Assembly (NCBI GenBank): GCA_900313185.1
Contig: OMQI01000094.1
Span: 1-9,956, forward strand
DNA from: an uncultured Rhodospirillaceae bacterium
GTDB taxonomy: Bacteria; Pseudomonadota; Alphaproteobacteria; RF32; CAG-239
Direction: 5' to 3'
DNA length: 9,956 bases
Shown one piece after another: positions 1-6,781 of this stretch; within the stretch, counting starts at the first letter, position 1; each line of letters starts with the position of its first letter. The position numbers and the translations under genes are program-made. The notes under the pieces were generated by a model. It saw nothing but the letters and a program-made list of their open reading frames with translations, was not told the DNA's origin and did no database searches.

Positions 1-1
1 C

Positions 2-274
2 GATTTGGCAACTGTTCGCCAAACTCAAATATCCGCATTGCGTGATAAAATGGCTAAGACTGCCGACGGTAATTCTGACCAATTAATGGAACACGACAAG
101 AGAATCCTTGCCTTGAGCGGCAGATTAAATGAAGGAGATAAGGCCTTTGTTACAAAGAACGGCGAAAAGCAAGAAGTGAAAGCTTTAGAAGGAGAAGCGA
201 AGGAAAGATTCGAAGCCCGCAATAAAGATGCCATTGCCAGAGCATTGGAAAACTATAAATTTAACACCAAATAA
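2..274 (+). CDS. Unrecognised protein, C-terminal part only (5' end outside window)
   Basis: The reading frame is open from the first bases of the window to a TAA at 272-274, giving about 90 residues. A TTG at position 5 could act as a start, but the frame continues upstream through GAT with no visible ribosome site, so I treat this as the 3' end of a longer gene. The visible protein is hydrophilic, rich in Lys, Glu, Ala and Asn, has no cysteine and no membrane segment, and is probably mostly helical. A short central stretch (AFVTKNGEKQEV) looks like a beta hairpin. I do not recognise the family. It lies 18 bases before the next plus-strand gene, which has its own ribosome site, so the two are probably co-transcribed. 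The coding call is firm because the frame is uninterrupted and the spacing is operon-like. The function is unknown. Confidence 0.7.
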   Translation, partial: DLATVRQTQISALRDKMAKTADGNSDQLMEHDKRILALSGRLNEGDKAFVTKNGEKQEVKALEGEAKERFEARNKDAIARALENYKFNTK

Positions 275-279
275 TTATA

Positions 280-285
280 AAGGAG
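280..285 (+). promoter_or_regulatory. Ribosome binding site of the 293-1282 gene
   Basis: AAGGAG lies 7 bases before the ATG at 293. It is a near-consensus Shine-Dalgarno sequence, fixes that start and supports the gene being real. It sits between the stop of the preceding gene and this start, in an 18-base gap too short for a separate promoter. Confidence 0.85.
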
Positions 286-292
286 AACGGAT

Positions 293-1282
293 ATGTCAGA
301 TTTCAGCGCCAGTTTTATGGAATTTCTGAAGATATATAACCCGTCAGCTTACGATAAAGCTAATTCGGATGGGGTTAAACCGGAAGAACTTACCAGTATA
401 TACAATGCCAATATCGCCAAATATGAAATTTGGGAAAGCATTCCGGCAGCCATCCGTAATCGTTATCCGGGACAACCGGTTCCGCAAGATGTATGGGAGG
501 CAGCTCAGCGCGGTGAAATTTACACTTTGCGTGAAATGGAATATGATCCGGAAATCAAACAGGTATCTGAAGCCCGCGAAAAAGTTGCCCAGGAATACAG
601 TATGCCTGCCGATATTGTCTCCGATATGGCTGCAGCCACATTTGTTACTGCTCTTGCTGCCGGATATGCCATGGAATCTTGCCACCAGTTAGCTTTAAAC
701 CGTCAACACCGTGAAGATATGTTAAAGAATAAACCGGAAAATATGACTGATGAAGAGAAAGACGCTTGGATGAAAGATTGGTTGGCTGTCCGCCAAAAAG
801 ACTTCAACCTCATCAAAAAAGACTGGGCGGAACATCAACCGGAAAAGCTCTTAATGCACTTATTGTCCAAACATAACCGCGGAAGATTAACTACAGAAGA
901 AACAGAAAAATTTCCGCAAATGATTGAAGATTTAATGCAAAAAATTGAATCTCCGGACAATAATCGTATGCAACATTTGCTGAATTACATTAAAACTCCG
1001 CGTATGCAAGCCAGAATCGGACGTTTCAATGAAGAAACCATGGACATTTTGACGCATACCGTATTGCGTAAAGTTCCGGAAACCGAACGTGAGCAATATT
1101 TGGCCAAAGATTTTGCCAAACGTCGTGAAGAATTGCGCAATATGCCTGACAGCGCCAAAGCTCGTTTCGTATCTGACAACATAAATCAACGGGTAACCAA
1201 CTTGCCTGAAGAAAGAACACTTACGACCAGAGAGCGATTGGCTAATATGCCGTCAGCGCTAAATCAAGGCAGAACAATGTAA
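293..1282 (+). CDS. Hypothetical 329-residue protein, mostly helical and highly charged
   Basis: The gene is complete: ATG at 293 behind a strong AAGGAG, TAA at 1280-1282, then a hairpin terminator. I do not recognise the family. The protein has no signal peptide. Residues 1-100 are mixed polar sequence with several Tyr, Pro and Trp residues (for example IWESIPAAIRNRYPGQPVP near 46-64). Residues about 108-126 form an Ala-rich, moderately hydrophobic segment (SDMAAATFVTALAAGYAM) that could be a buried helix or a marginal membrane helix. From about 135 to the end the sequence is strongly charged and helical, with WMKDW and KKDWAEHQPEK stretches and an Arg-rich C-terminus. There is one cysteine (130). 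It is probably cytoplasmic, or possibly exported by a route that needs no signal peptide. It follows another unknown gene closely and is convergent with the rodA operon, so location gives no clue to function. Confidence 0.85.
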   Translation: MSDFSASFMEFLKIYNPSAYDKANSDGVKPEELTSIYNANIAKYEIWESIPAAIRNRYPGQPVPQDVWEAAQRGEIYTLREMEYDPEIKQVSEAREKVAQEYSMPADIVSDMAAATFVTALAAGYAMESCHQLALNRQHREDMLKNKPENMTDEEKDAWMKDWLAVRQKDFNLIKKDWAEHQPEKLLMHLLSKHNRGRLTTEETEKFPQMIEDLMQKIESPDNNRMQHLLNYIKTPRMQARIGRFNEETMDILTHTVLRKVPETEREQYLAKDFAKRREELRNMPDSAKARFVSDNINQRVTNLPEERTLTTRERLANMPSALNQGRTM

Positions 1283-1283
1283 T

Positions 1284-1311
1284 AAAAAAGGCGACTTTAG
1301 TCGCCTTTTTT
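1284..1311. terminator. Bidirectional intrinsic terminator between the 293-1282 gene and rodA
   Basis: The inverted repeat GGCGAC (1290-1295) and GTCGCC (1300-1305) encloses a TTTA loop. It is flanked by six A (1284-1289) and six T (1306-1311), so each strand carries a GC-rich hairpin followed by a U-run. It starts right after the plus-strand stop at 1282 and overlaps the rodA stop codon at 1310-1312. One element therefore ends both convergent transcripts. Confidence 0.92.
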
Positions 1312-2434
1312 ATTCAAAATTCTCCCGATTCGGACTTACCGACATACACAGCATTATACCAAAGCTTGCCATAATTGAAAACATTACGGTTCCACCGTAT
1401 GAAATCAGCGGCAACGGAACTCCGACTACAGGCAATATTCCCATTACCATTGCAATGTTTATAAACACATACAAAAAATAATTCGTATTAAGACCGATGA
1501 TTGTGAGCCTTGCAAAATAGTTGCGGGTACGAAAAGCGAATACATATCCCAACGCCAATAACAGCATATTTAAAGAGACCAAACTGATGCTTCCCAGTAA
1601 TCCGAATTCTTCTGAAAACATAGTAAAAATAAAATCAGTGTGTTTTTCCGGTAAAAAGTTCAAGTGGGTTTGTGTGCCGTGCAAAAAGCCTTTACCGAAA
1701 ATTCCGCCCGAACCGAAGGCAATTTTGGACTGAATAATATGATACCCTGCTCCCAACGGATCTCGTTCCGGATTTAAAAACGTCAGCACTCTGTTCTGCT
1801 GATATTCGTGCAAAAAATTCCATAACAGCGGCAAGCTGCCGGCAATCGTTCCGCCGACAAGAGCAAACTTCCACCATTGCACACCGGCAGCAAAGAACAT
1901 CACTCCGGCAGTAATCAAAACCATTAAAGATGTTCCCAAATCAGGTTCAGAGGCAATTAATGCAACCGGCACCAGTGTCATTATTGCCGGAATGATAATT
2001 CCACGAATGGATTTTACACCTTGTATGGTAGCTGATGTAAAATAGCGTGCCATAAATAACACAATTCCGATTTTCATTAGTTCCGAGGGCTGAATTTTAA
2101 ACAATTTCAAATCTATCCAACGTTGCGCCCCCATACCGACGTGACCGCCGATTTCCACAGCAAACAGCAAAACCAAAGCCACAAAATAAAACCAGTAGGC
2201 TCCTTTATAATATTGCTTGGCATCAACCAACGCCAATGCGAACATCAATATCATTGCCAAAACAAAACGCAACAGGTGCTTAATTGCCCACGGTTCCCAA
2301 TTTCCGTTTGCCGCTGAATAGAGTGTCATTGTACCTATGAGCGCCAGAACAATAATCAAAAAAATGTACATAAAGCTCATTCGAAAGATTTTATCTTTCC
2401 AGCCTATATCATTATTAATTTCTAATCCGTACAT
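1310..2434 (-). CDS. rodA: RodA, SEDS-family peptidoglycan glycosyltransferase
   Basis: RodA polymerises lipid II into glycan strands in the inner membrane and works with PBP2 in the elongasome. The protein is 374 residues, close to the usual 370 or so, with about ten hydrophobic helices. SEDS landmarks appear in order: GAQRWIDL, QPSELMKI, EPDLGTSL, NPERDPLGAGYH, PEKHTDFIF and VGVPLPLISYGGT. The Asp in PEKHTDF (residue 267 from this start) matches the catalytic Asp known for RodA/FtsW. QPSELMK and the ISYGGT signature near the C-terminus are typical. I chose the ATG at 2434 because AGGG lies 7 bases before it. A GTG at 2440 would add two residues but has that AGGG only one base away. The gene follows mrdA by 9 bases, is last in the operon, and its stop lies in the terminator. 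FtsW is the alternative SEDS protein, but the pairing with mrdA and mreBCD favours RodA. Confidence 0.96.
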   Translation of the reverse strand: MYGLEINNDIGWKDKIFRMSFMYIFLIIVLALIGTMTLYSAANGNWEPWAIKHLLRFVLAMILMFALALVDAKQYYKGAYWFYFVALVLLFAVEIGGHVGMGAQRWIDLKLFKIQPSELMKIGIVLFMARYFTSATIQGVKSIRGIIIPAIMTLVPVALIASEPDLGTSLMVLITAGVMFFAAGVQWWKFALVGGTIAGSLPLLWNFLHEYQQNRVLTFLNPERDPLGAGYHIIQSKIAFGSGGIFGKGFLHGTQTHLNFLPEKHTDFIFTMFSEEFGLLGSISLVSLNMLLLALGYVFAFRTRNYFARLTIIGLNTNYFLYVFINIAMVMGILPVVGVPLPLISYGGTVMFSIMASFGIMLCMSVSPNRENFE

Positions 2435-2441
2435 TTCCACA

Positions 2442-2445
2442 CCCT
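2442..2445 (-). promoter_or_regulatory. Ribosome binding site of rodA, overlapping the mrdA stop
   Basis: On the minus strand AGGG lies 7 bases before the ATG at 2434 and shares bases with the TAG stop of mrdA (2446-2444). This argues for the ATG rather than the GTG at 2440, and suggests that ribosomes ending mrdA help start rodA. Confidence 0.55.
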
Positions 2446-4255
2446 ACTTTATATCCAACTTTATGGCTTCTTGCAAAATCTTACTCGCTATCGGAGCCGC
2501 CACACCGGAACCTGAAGAGCCGTGTTCAACTATCACCGCCACCGCATAACGAGGATTATCCGCCGGAGCATATCCCATAAACCAAGCGTGATTACGCAAT
2601 CTCCACGGCAAATTATTATCACTTATAATACCGCTGCGACGTTCTCGCATAGAAATACGGCGAACTTGAGTAGTACCGGTTTTTCCGCCCATTCTGGCTC
2701 CGTCCAGATTAAATTTGGCTCGAACCGCCGTACCGCCTACACCGTTTACCACCTCAAACATTCCCTGTTTAACCAGTTCAATATTACGGGTTGCTATATC
2801 AAGACGTTTGATTTTCTTATTTTTTTGCTTCACAAAAGTCGGCTTAATTTCATAACCGCCGTTAACAACTCGTGCCAACATTGTTACCAGCTGCATAGGG
2901 GTTACCAACACATATCCTTGCCCGATACCGGAATTAGCGCTGTCGCCTTGTGTCCATTGCGTACCGTATTTAGCTTTTTTCCAACTTTTAGACGGGATTA
3001 ATCCGCTTTTTTCATTATCCAGCCCCACATTAAGTATTTGCCCCATACCGAGTTTGACCGCCATTTCGTGAATCTTGTCGATTCCTAAACGCAGTGCTGT
3101 TTCATAAAAGAAAATATCGCAAGAATATTTTAATGCTTCAACCACATTCAAACTGCCGTGGCCGACGTGTTTCCAACAGTGAAAGCGAGAGGTTCCCACT
3201 TTCATAGCTCCGCTACAATAATAACGAGTATTGGCATTAATAACCCCCGCTTCCAAAGCTGCCAGTGCCACCACTATTTTAAAAGTCGATCCCGGAGAAT
3301 ATTGGCCGGAAACAGCTTTATCTATCAGCGGATTTCTTTCATTATTCAACAATTCGTTCCAATGCTTGAAGCTGATGCCGTTGGTAAACAAATTAGTATT
3401 AAACGATGGAACTGATACCATCGCCAGTATTTCACCGCTCTTGACGTCCAAGACCACTGCCGCACCGCTGTTATCTCCAAAAGCTTCTGTGGCCGCTTTT
3501 TGCAGCCGTGTATCAACCGTCAGGGTAATGCTATCTCCTTCAATACCGGCTTGTCTTTCAATTTCTTTCATAACTCTGCCGTATGCATTAACCTCGAGTT
3601 TAACGGTTCCGCTTTTTCCTTGTAATTTATAATCATAAAACTTTTCCAATCCCGACTTACCGATTTTAAACCCCGGAACCATATACAACGGATTATCTTT
3701 CTGGTCATTTTTATCTTTTTCGGCAATCGGACCTACATAGCCCAAAACGTGTGCATACAAATCAGCATACGGATAATAACGGCTTAACCCCTCATTAATT
3801 TCTACCCCCGGCAAATCCGGTGCGTGCAACAATATTTCCGACACATCTTTCCAATCTAAATTATCCTTTAATTTTATCGGAATAAACTTCCTTTTCATCT
3901 TTATATCTTTGCGGATTCGTTGTTCTTCATCCTCAGACAGCGATATGATTTTTTTAAATGTTTGTAAAGTTGTTTCAATATCAGGGGTTTGTTCGGCAAT
4001 CAATAAGGCCTGAAAATTTTGTTCATTCTTGGCAATTATTTCTCCGTTGCGATCATAAATCATTCCCCTAGGAGGAAGCAAAAAACGAGTAGAAATTCTA
4101 TTTTCATCCGATAACATTTTATATTTATCCGATTGCAAAACCTGCAAATAATATAAGCGAATAATAATCACCGCAAAAGCCAACAAATTTATCAAGATGA
4201 TAAATATTATTCTTCCGCTTAAAATTTGATTTTTTTCCGCATTAAAGTTATTCAT
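2444..4255 (-). CDS. mrdA: Penicillin-binding protein 2, elongasome DD-transpeptidase
   Basis: PBP2 is a class B PBP that cross-links peptidoglycan made by RodA during side-wall growth. It is anchored by one N-terminal membrane helix (about residues 14-36), with the rest periplasmic. The length is 603 residues, normal for the family. The dimerisation domain starts with PPRGMIYDRNG. The transpeptidase domain has all three active-site motifs: STFK with Ser at about 323, SCD (the SxN-type motif) at about 378, and KTGT at about 525. Between the first two motifs, C347, C360, H366 and C379 are spaced like the zinc site described for PBP2. The C-terminal VRRISMRERR stretch and NPRYAVAVIVEHG are usual in alphaproteobacterial PBP2. 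I chose the ATG at 4255 because AGGAG lies 7 bases before it; the TTG at 4258 adds one residue and is less likely. The start overlaps the end of mreD by 8 bases, implying translational coupling. The enzyme is a beta-lactam target, specifically of mecillinam in known cases. Confidence 0.97.
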   Translation of the reverse strand: MNNFNAEKNQILSGRIIFIILINLLAFAVIIIRLYYLQVLQSDKYKMLSDENRISTRFLLPPRGMIYDRNGEIIAKNEQNFQALLIAEQTPDIETTLQTFKKIISLSEDEEQRIRKDIKMKRKFIPIKLKDNLDWKDVSEILLHAPDLPGVEINEGLSRYYPYADLYAHVLGYVGPIAEKDKNDQKDNPLYMVPGFKIGKSGLEKFYDYKLQGKSGTVKLEVNAYGRVMKEIERQAGIEGDSITLTVDTRLQKAATEAFGDNSGAAVVLDVKSGEILAMVSVPSFNTNLFTNGISFKHWNELLNNERNPLIDKAVSGQYSPGSTFKIVVALAALEAGVINANTRYYCSGAMKVGTSRFHCWKHVGHGSLNVVEALKYSCDIFFYETALRLGIDKIHEMAVKLGMGQILNVGLDNEKSGLIPSKSWKKAKYGTQWTQGDSANSGIGQGYVLVTPMQLVTMLARVVNGGYEIKPTFVKQKNKKIKRLDIATRNIELVKQGMFEVVNGVGGTAVRAKFNLDGARMGGKTGTTQVRRISMRERRSGIISDNNLPWRLRNHAWFMGYAPADNPRYAVAVIVEHGSSGSGVAAPIASKILQEAIKLDIK

Positions 4256-4775
4256 CAATATACTCCTGCGGCAAAAATTTGTTTTGAATTTTTAAATTTA
4301 TAAGCACTATTAACGGATAAAACATAACCGTTGAAACATAGCCGAAAAAACCTTCCCACAACGGTAAAAAACGACCGACATAAATCATCAACAACAACCA
4401 TTTAACCAGCACTTCACCTAATGCGACCAAACCAAATATAAACCAGATTGCCCCAAATGATGAATTTCTGAAATAATGTGCCAACCAATATGTTACCGAT
4501 GCCGTTAAAAGCATCAACAATATGTTAATTCCCAACGATGATGAACTGTAAGCATCTGTTAAAAATCCCACAATAAAGGCCGATGCATACCCAAATACAT
4601 TGCCACGTTTTAAAATCCAATAATAAACGCAAATCAATCCTATTGCCGGACGAAAATAATTAAATTGCATCGAATTTATCGGCACAAAAGAAATAAACAT
4701 TAATATCAATGTTGATAATAACGGCACTCCGTTTAATGTAAACAAATGTAATTTTTCGCCCCAACCGTCGTGCAT
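4248..4775 (-). CDS. mreD: MreD, rod-shape-determining membrane protein
   Basis: MreD is a small polytopic inner-membrane protein that joins MreC and the PBP2-RodA pair in the elongasome. The 175-residue product has five to six hydrophobic helices. The motif GFLTDAYSSSSLGIN (about 70-84) fits the conserved MreD pattern of a Gly/Asp pair followed by a Leu-Gly. MreD varies strongly in sequence, so the position between mreC and mrdA is a main part of the evidence. I chose the ATG at 4775, one base after the mreC stop, because GAAGG lies 8 bases before it. An in-frame ATG at 4790 and a TTG at 4793 would overlap mreC by 14 to 17 bases and have no good ribosome site. The 3' end overlaps the mrdA start by 8 bases. 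Confidence 0.9.
   Translation of the reverse strand: MHDGWGEKLHLFTLNGVPLLSTLILMFISFVPINSMQFNYFRPAIGLICVYYWILKRGNVFGYASAFIVGFLTDAYSSSSLGINILLMLLTASVTYWLAHYFRNSSFGAIWFIFGLVALGEVLVKWLLLMIYVGRFLPLWEGFFGYVSTVMFYPLIVLINLKIQNKFLPQEYIDE
4263..4267 (-). promoter_or_regulatory. Ribosome binding site of mrdA inside the mreD 3' end
   Basis: AGGAG on the minus strand lies 7 bases before the ATG at 4255, within the last codons of mreD. It selects the ATG over the adjacent TTG at 4258. Confidence 0.75.
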
Positions 4776-4776
4776 A

Positions 4777-5646
4777 TTATTTACCTTCATCAAATTCTGA
4801 AGTTAAATCCGCATCATTGTTTGAAAGACCGTAATCAACAATGCGAACGTATTCTATGCGGCTGATATCTGCCAACGTTTCCACCGTAATTTCGCCGTTT
4901 TGCACCGAATTTACAAAACCGATAGGCAAACCGGCCGGAAACATTCCGCCCACACCGGAAGTGACCACTATATCCCCTTCCTGAACATCTGCCGAAGAGC
5001 GCAAAAATATGAGTTGCGGCAACATCGTATTATCCCCGCTCAAAATGGCTCGAGCTCTGGTTCTCTCCACTACTACCGGAATTTTTGAGTTAATATCGGT
5101 TACCAAAATAACTCTGGCATAATGTCCGCTGACTTCATCAATGCGCCCTATTACACTTTCATCGCCTAAAACGATTTGCCCTTTTTTAACCGCTTCATCA
5201 CCTATATAAACCAGCAATATGTGGGTGAAATTATCACCGGACTCAGCTATTATTTTGGCACTTATAAACGAGGCTTCCGCCGGCGGAACGTAATTAAGCA
5301 ATCGGCCTAAAAGCTGATTTTCTACCTCTAAAGCACGAACCTTGTTTTGCAACATCATCATTTGCTTATTTTCTGCACGTAGCTCGCAATTTTCGATATA
5401 AATATGACTAATGTCGTAAATGTATGTATAAATACGATGAATAATACGGGACGGATATTCCACTATTTGCATTACCGGCCCCGTTACATCAAGTACTGCC
5501 TTATTTGCAGCCTCGATAACCACACTGTCTACTTTGCTTAAAAGAATAAAAAAGAATGAAGCAATAAATAAAATGACTACAAATATGCGGCGCACCCAAA
5601 CCTTAAGTTCAGCGGTTTTAATCAAAAAAACTCCACGCTGCCCCAT
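4777..5646 (-). CDS. mreC: MreC, rod-shape-determining periplasmic scaffold
   Basis: MreC binds PBP2 in the periplasm, is thought to activate it, and links it to MreD and MreB. The 289-residue protein has a short basic cytoplasmic tail and one membrane helix (about 20-37). A coiled coil rich in Glu, Gln and Leu follows (about 85-118, with NKVRALEVENQLLGRLL), and then the two small beta domains of the MreC core. Recognisable core stretches are VILVTDINSKIPVVVERT and GDIVVTSGVGGMFPAGLPIG (about 224-243), the latter close to the family signature. The ATG at 5646 has AAGGA 9 bases upstream. The gene begins 22 bases after mreB and ends one base before the mreD start. The C-terminal tail after the core is short and acidic (NNDADLTSEFDEGK), and its function is not evident. 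Confidence 0.95.
   Translation of the reverse strand: MGQRGVFLIKTAELKVWVRRIFVVILFIASFFFILLSKVDSVVIEAANKAVLDVTGPVMQIVEYPSRIIHRIYTYIYDISHIYIENCELRAENKQMMMLQNKVRALEVENQLLGRLLNYVPPAEASFISAKIIAESGDNFTHILLVYIGDEAVKKGQIVLGDESVIGRIDEVSGHYARVILVTDINSKIPVVVERTRARAILSGDNTMLPQLIFLRSSADVQEGDIVVTSGVGGMFPAGLPIGFVNSVQNGEITVETLADISRIEYVRIVDYGLSNNDADLTSEFDEGK
4784..4788 (-). promoter_or_regulatory. Ribosome binding site of mreD inside the mreC 3' end
   Basis: GAAGG on the minus strand lies 8 bases before the ATG at 4775 and within the last codons of mreC. The alternative starts at 4790 and 4793 have no comparable purine run upstream, so this site decides the start. Confidence 0.6.
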
Positions 5647-5668
5647 AGTATTTATTCCTTTTTAAGCA

Positions 5669-6709
5669 TTAATCCATACTGGAAAGCACATCTTTCAAAC
5701 GTGCAAATTCATCCAAAGCCATACCGGAACCTCTGGCCACGCAAGAAAGCGGATCTTCGGCTATAATAACCGGCAAACCGGTTGCTTCTCGCAAAACCTT
5801 ATCCAGATTGGCCAACAATGCTCCGCCACCGGTAAGTACAATTCCTTTATCGACAATATCTGCCGCCAATTCCGGAGCAGTGTTTTCCAAAGCTATCTTA
5901 ACCGCTTCAACAATATCGGCAACCGTTTCCATCAAACTCTCGGCAACCTGTCTTTCGGTAATGGTGATTTCCTTCGGTACACCGTTAACCAAATCACGTC
6001 CCTTAACTTCTACACTGCGACCATCGCCTTCTTCCGGTAAACAAGCCGAACCGATTTCTTTTTTAATTCTCTCGGCACTGCTTTCACCAATCAACAAATT
6101 CATATTACGACGAATGTAGTTGACAATAGCGGTATCCATTTTATCTCCGCCTACCCGTACCGAACGGGCATAAACAACACCTTTGAGTGACAACACGGCG
6201 ACTTCGGTTGTTCCGCCGCCGATATCAACCACCATACTGCCAGCCGGTTCGGTAATCGGTAAACCGGCTCCGATAGCGGCTGCCATCGGTTCTTCTATCA
6301 ATAAAACTTTATGAGCACCGGCATGATAAGCCGAATCTTTAATAGCACGCTTTTCAACTTCGGTAGCTCCCGACGGCACGCAAATAACAATCATCGGAGT
6401 AACAAACATACTGCGATTATGCACTTTGCAAATGAAATATTTTATCATTTCCTCAGCGATCTGGAAATCGGCAATCACACCGTCTTTAAGCGGACGAATA
6501 GCACTTATATGCCCCGGAGTACGCCCCAACATACGTTTAGCTTCATTACCTACTGCTAAAACTCTTTTACGCCCTTTATATTCTTCTATTGCCACCACCG
6601 ATGGTTCATTCAACACTATTCCATGGCCACGGACGTGCACCAAAGTATTGGCAGTTCCTAAATCAATCGCCATATCGGCGGAAAACATATTTAACAATCT
6701 TGCAAACAT
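5669..6709 (-). CDS. mreB: MreB, bacterial actin-like cell-shape protein
   Basis: MreB forms ATP-dependent filaments under the inner membrane that orient the elongasome. The 346-residue protein matches the family length. Actin-fold motifs are present: phosphate 1 DLGTANTLV (about 16-24), phosphate 2 DIGGGTTEVAVLS (about 162-174) and the adenosine motif TGGGALL (about 293-299). Other typical stretches are RPLKDGVIADF, EEPMAAAIGAGLP and GSGMALDEF. I chose the ATG at 6709, which gives MFARLLNMFSADMAIDLG: it has GGAG 9 bases upstream and resembles the usual MreB N-terminus, whose short amphipathic end binds membrane in Gram-negatives. The ATG at 6715 adds two residues but has only 3 bases to the GGAG. 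The gene is the first of the five elongasome genes, 66 to 72 bases after miaA, and may have its own promoter. Confidence 0.97.
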   Translation of the reverse strand: MFARLLNMFSADMAIDLGTANTLVHVRGHGIVLNEPSVVAIEEYKGRKRVLAVGNEAKRMLGRTPGHISAIRPLKDGVIADFQIAEEMIKYFICKVHNRSMFVTPMIVICVPSGATEVEKRAIKDSAYHAGAHKVLLIEEPMAAAIGAGLPITEPAGSMVVDIGGGTTEVAVLSLKGVVYARSVRVGGDKMDTAIVNYIRRNMNLLIGESSAERIKKEIGSACLPEEGDGRSVEVKGRDLVNGVPKEITITERQVAESLMETVADIVEAVKIALENTAPELAADIVDKGIVLTGGGALLANLDKVLREATGLPVIIAEDPLSCVARGSGMALDEFARLKDVLSSMD

Positions 6710-6718
6710 CTGCATTTA

Positions 6719-6722
6719 CTCC
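6719..6722 (-). promoter_or_regulatory. Ribosome binding site of mreB
   Basis: GGAG on the minus strand lies 9 bases before the ATG at 6709 and 3 bases before the ATG at 6715. The longer spacing is nearer the usual range, which favours the inner start. Confidence 0.5.
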
Positions 6723-6736
6723 AATTTTTAACTTTA

Positions 6737-6772
6737 TTTTTACCTTTTATATCAGTTCGTTTCAATGTGCAA
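6737..6772 (-). promoter_or_regulatory. Possible promoter in the gap before mreB
   Basis: The 66-base gap between miaA and mreB is very AT-rich. On the minus strand TTGAAA (6765-6760) is followed after 17 bases by TAAAAA (6742-6737), a moderate match to sigma-70 boxes. An overlapping option pairs TTGCAC (6772-6767) with TATAAA (6751-6746) at a short 15-base spacing. In AT-rich DNA such matches arise easily by chance. The support is mainly that this is the largest gap in the series and precedes the elongasome genes. Confidence 0.3.
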
Positions 6773-6781
6773 GTGATATTT

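Noticed and set aside
2522..3001. Plus-strand open frame of 159 codons opposite mrdA
   Set aside because: It lies entirely within the clearly coding mrdA on the other strand and gives a protein of unnatural composition, rich in Ser, His and Arg. There is no convincing ribosome site or family match, so it is a shadow frame.
3231..3632. Plus-strand open frame of 133 codons opposite mrdA
   Set aside because: It is antisense to the PBP2 transpeptidase domain, lacks a ribosome site, and its sequence looks like a by-product of codon use in the real gene.
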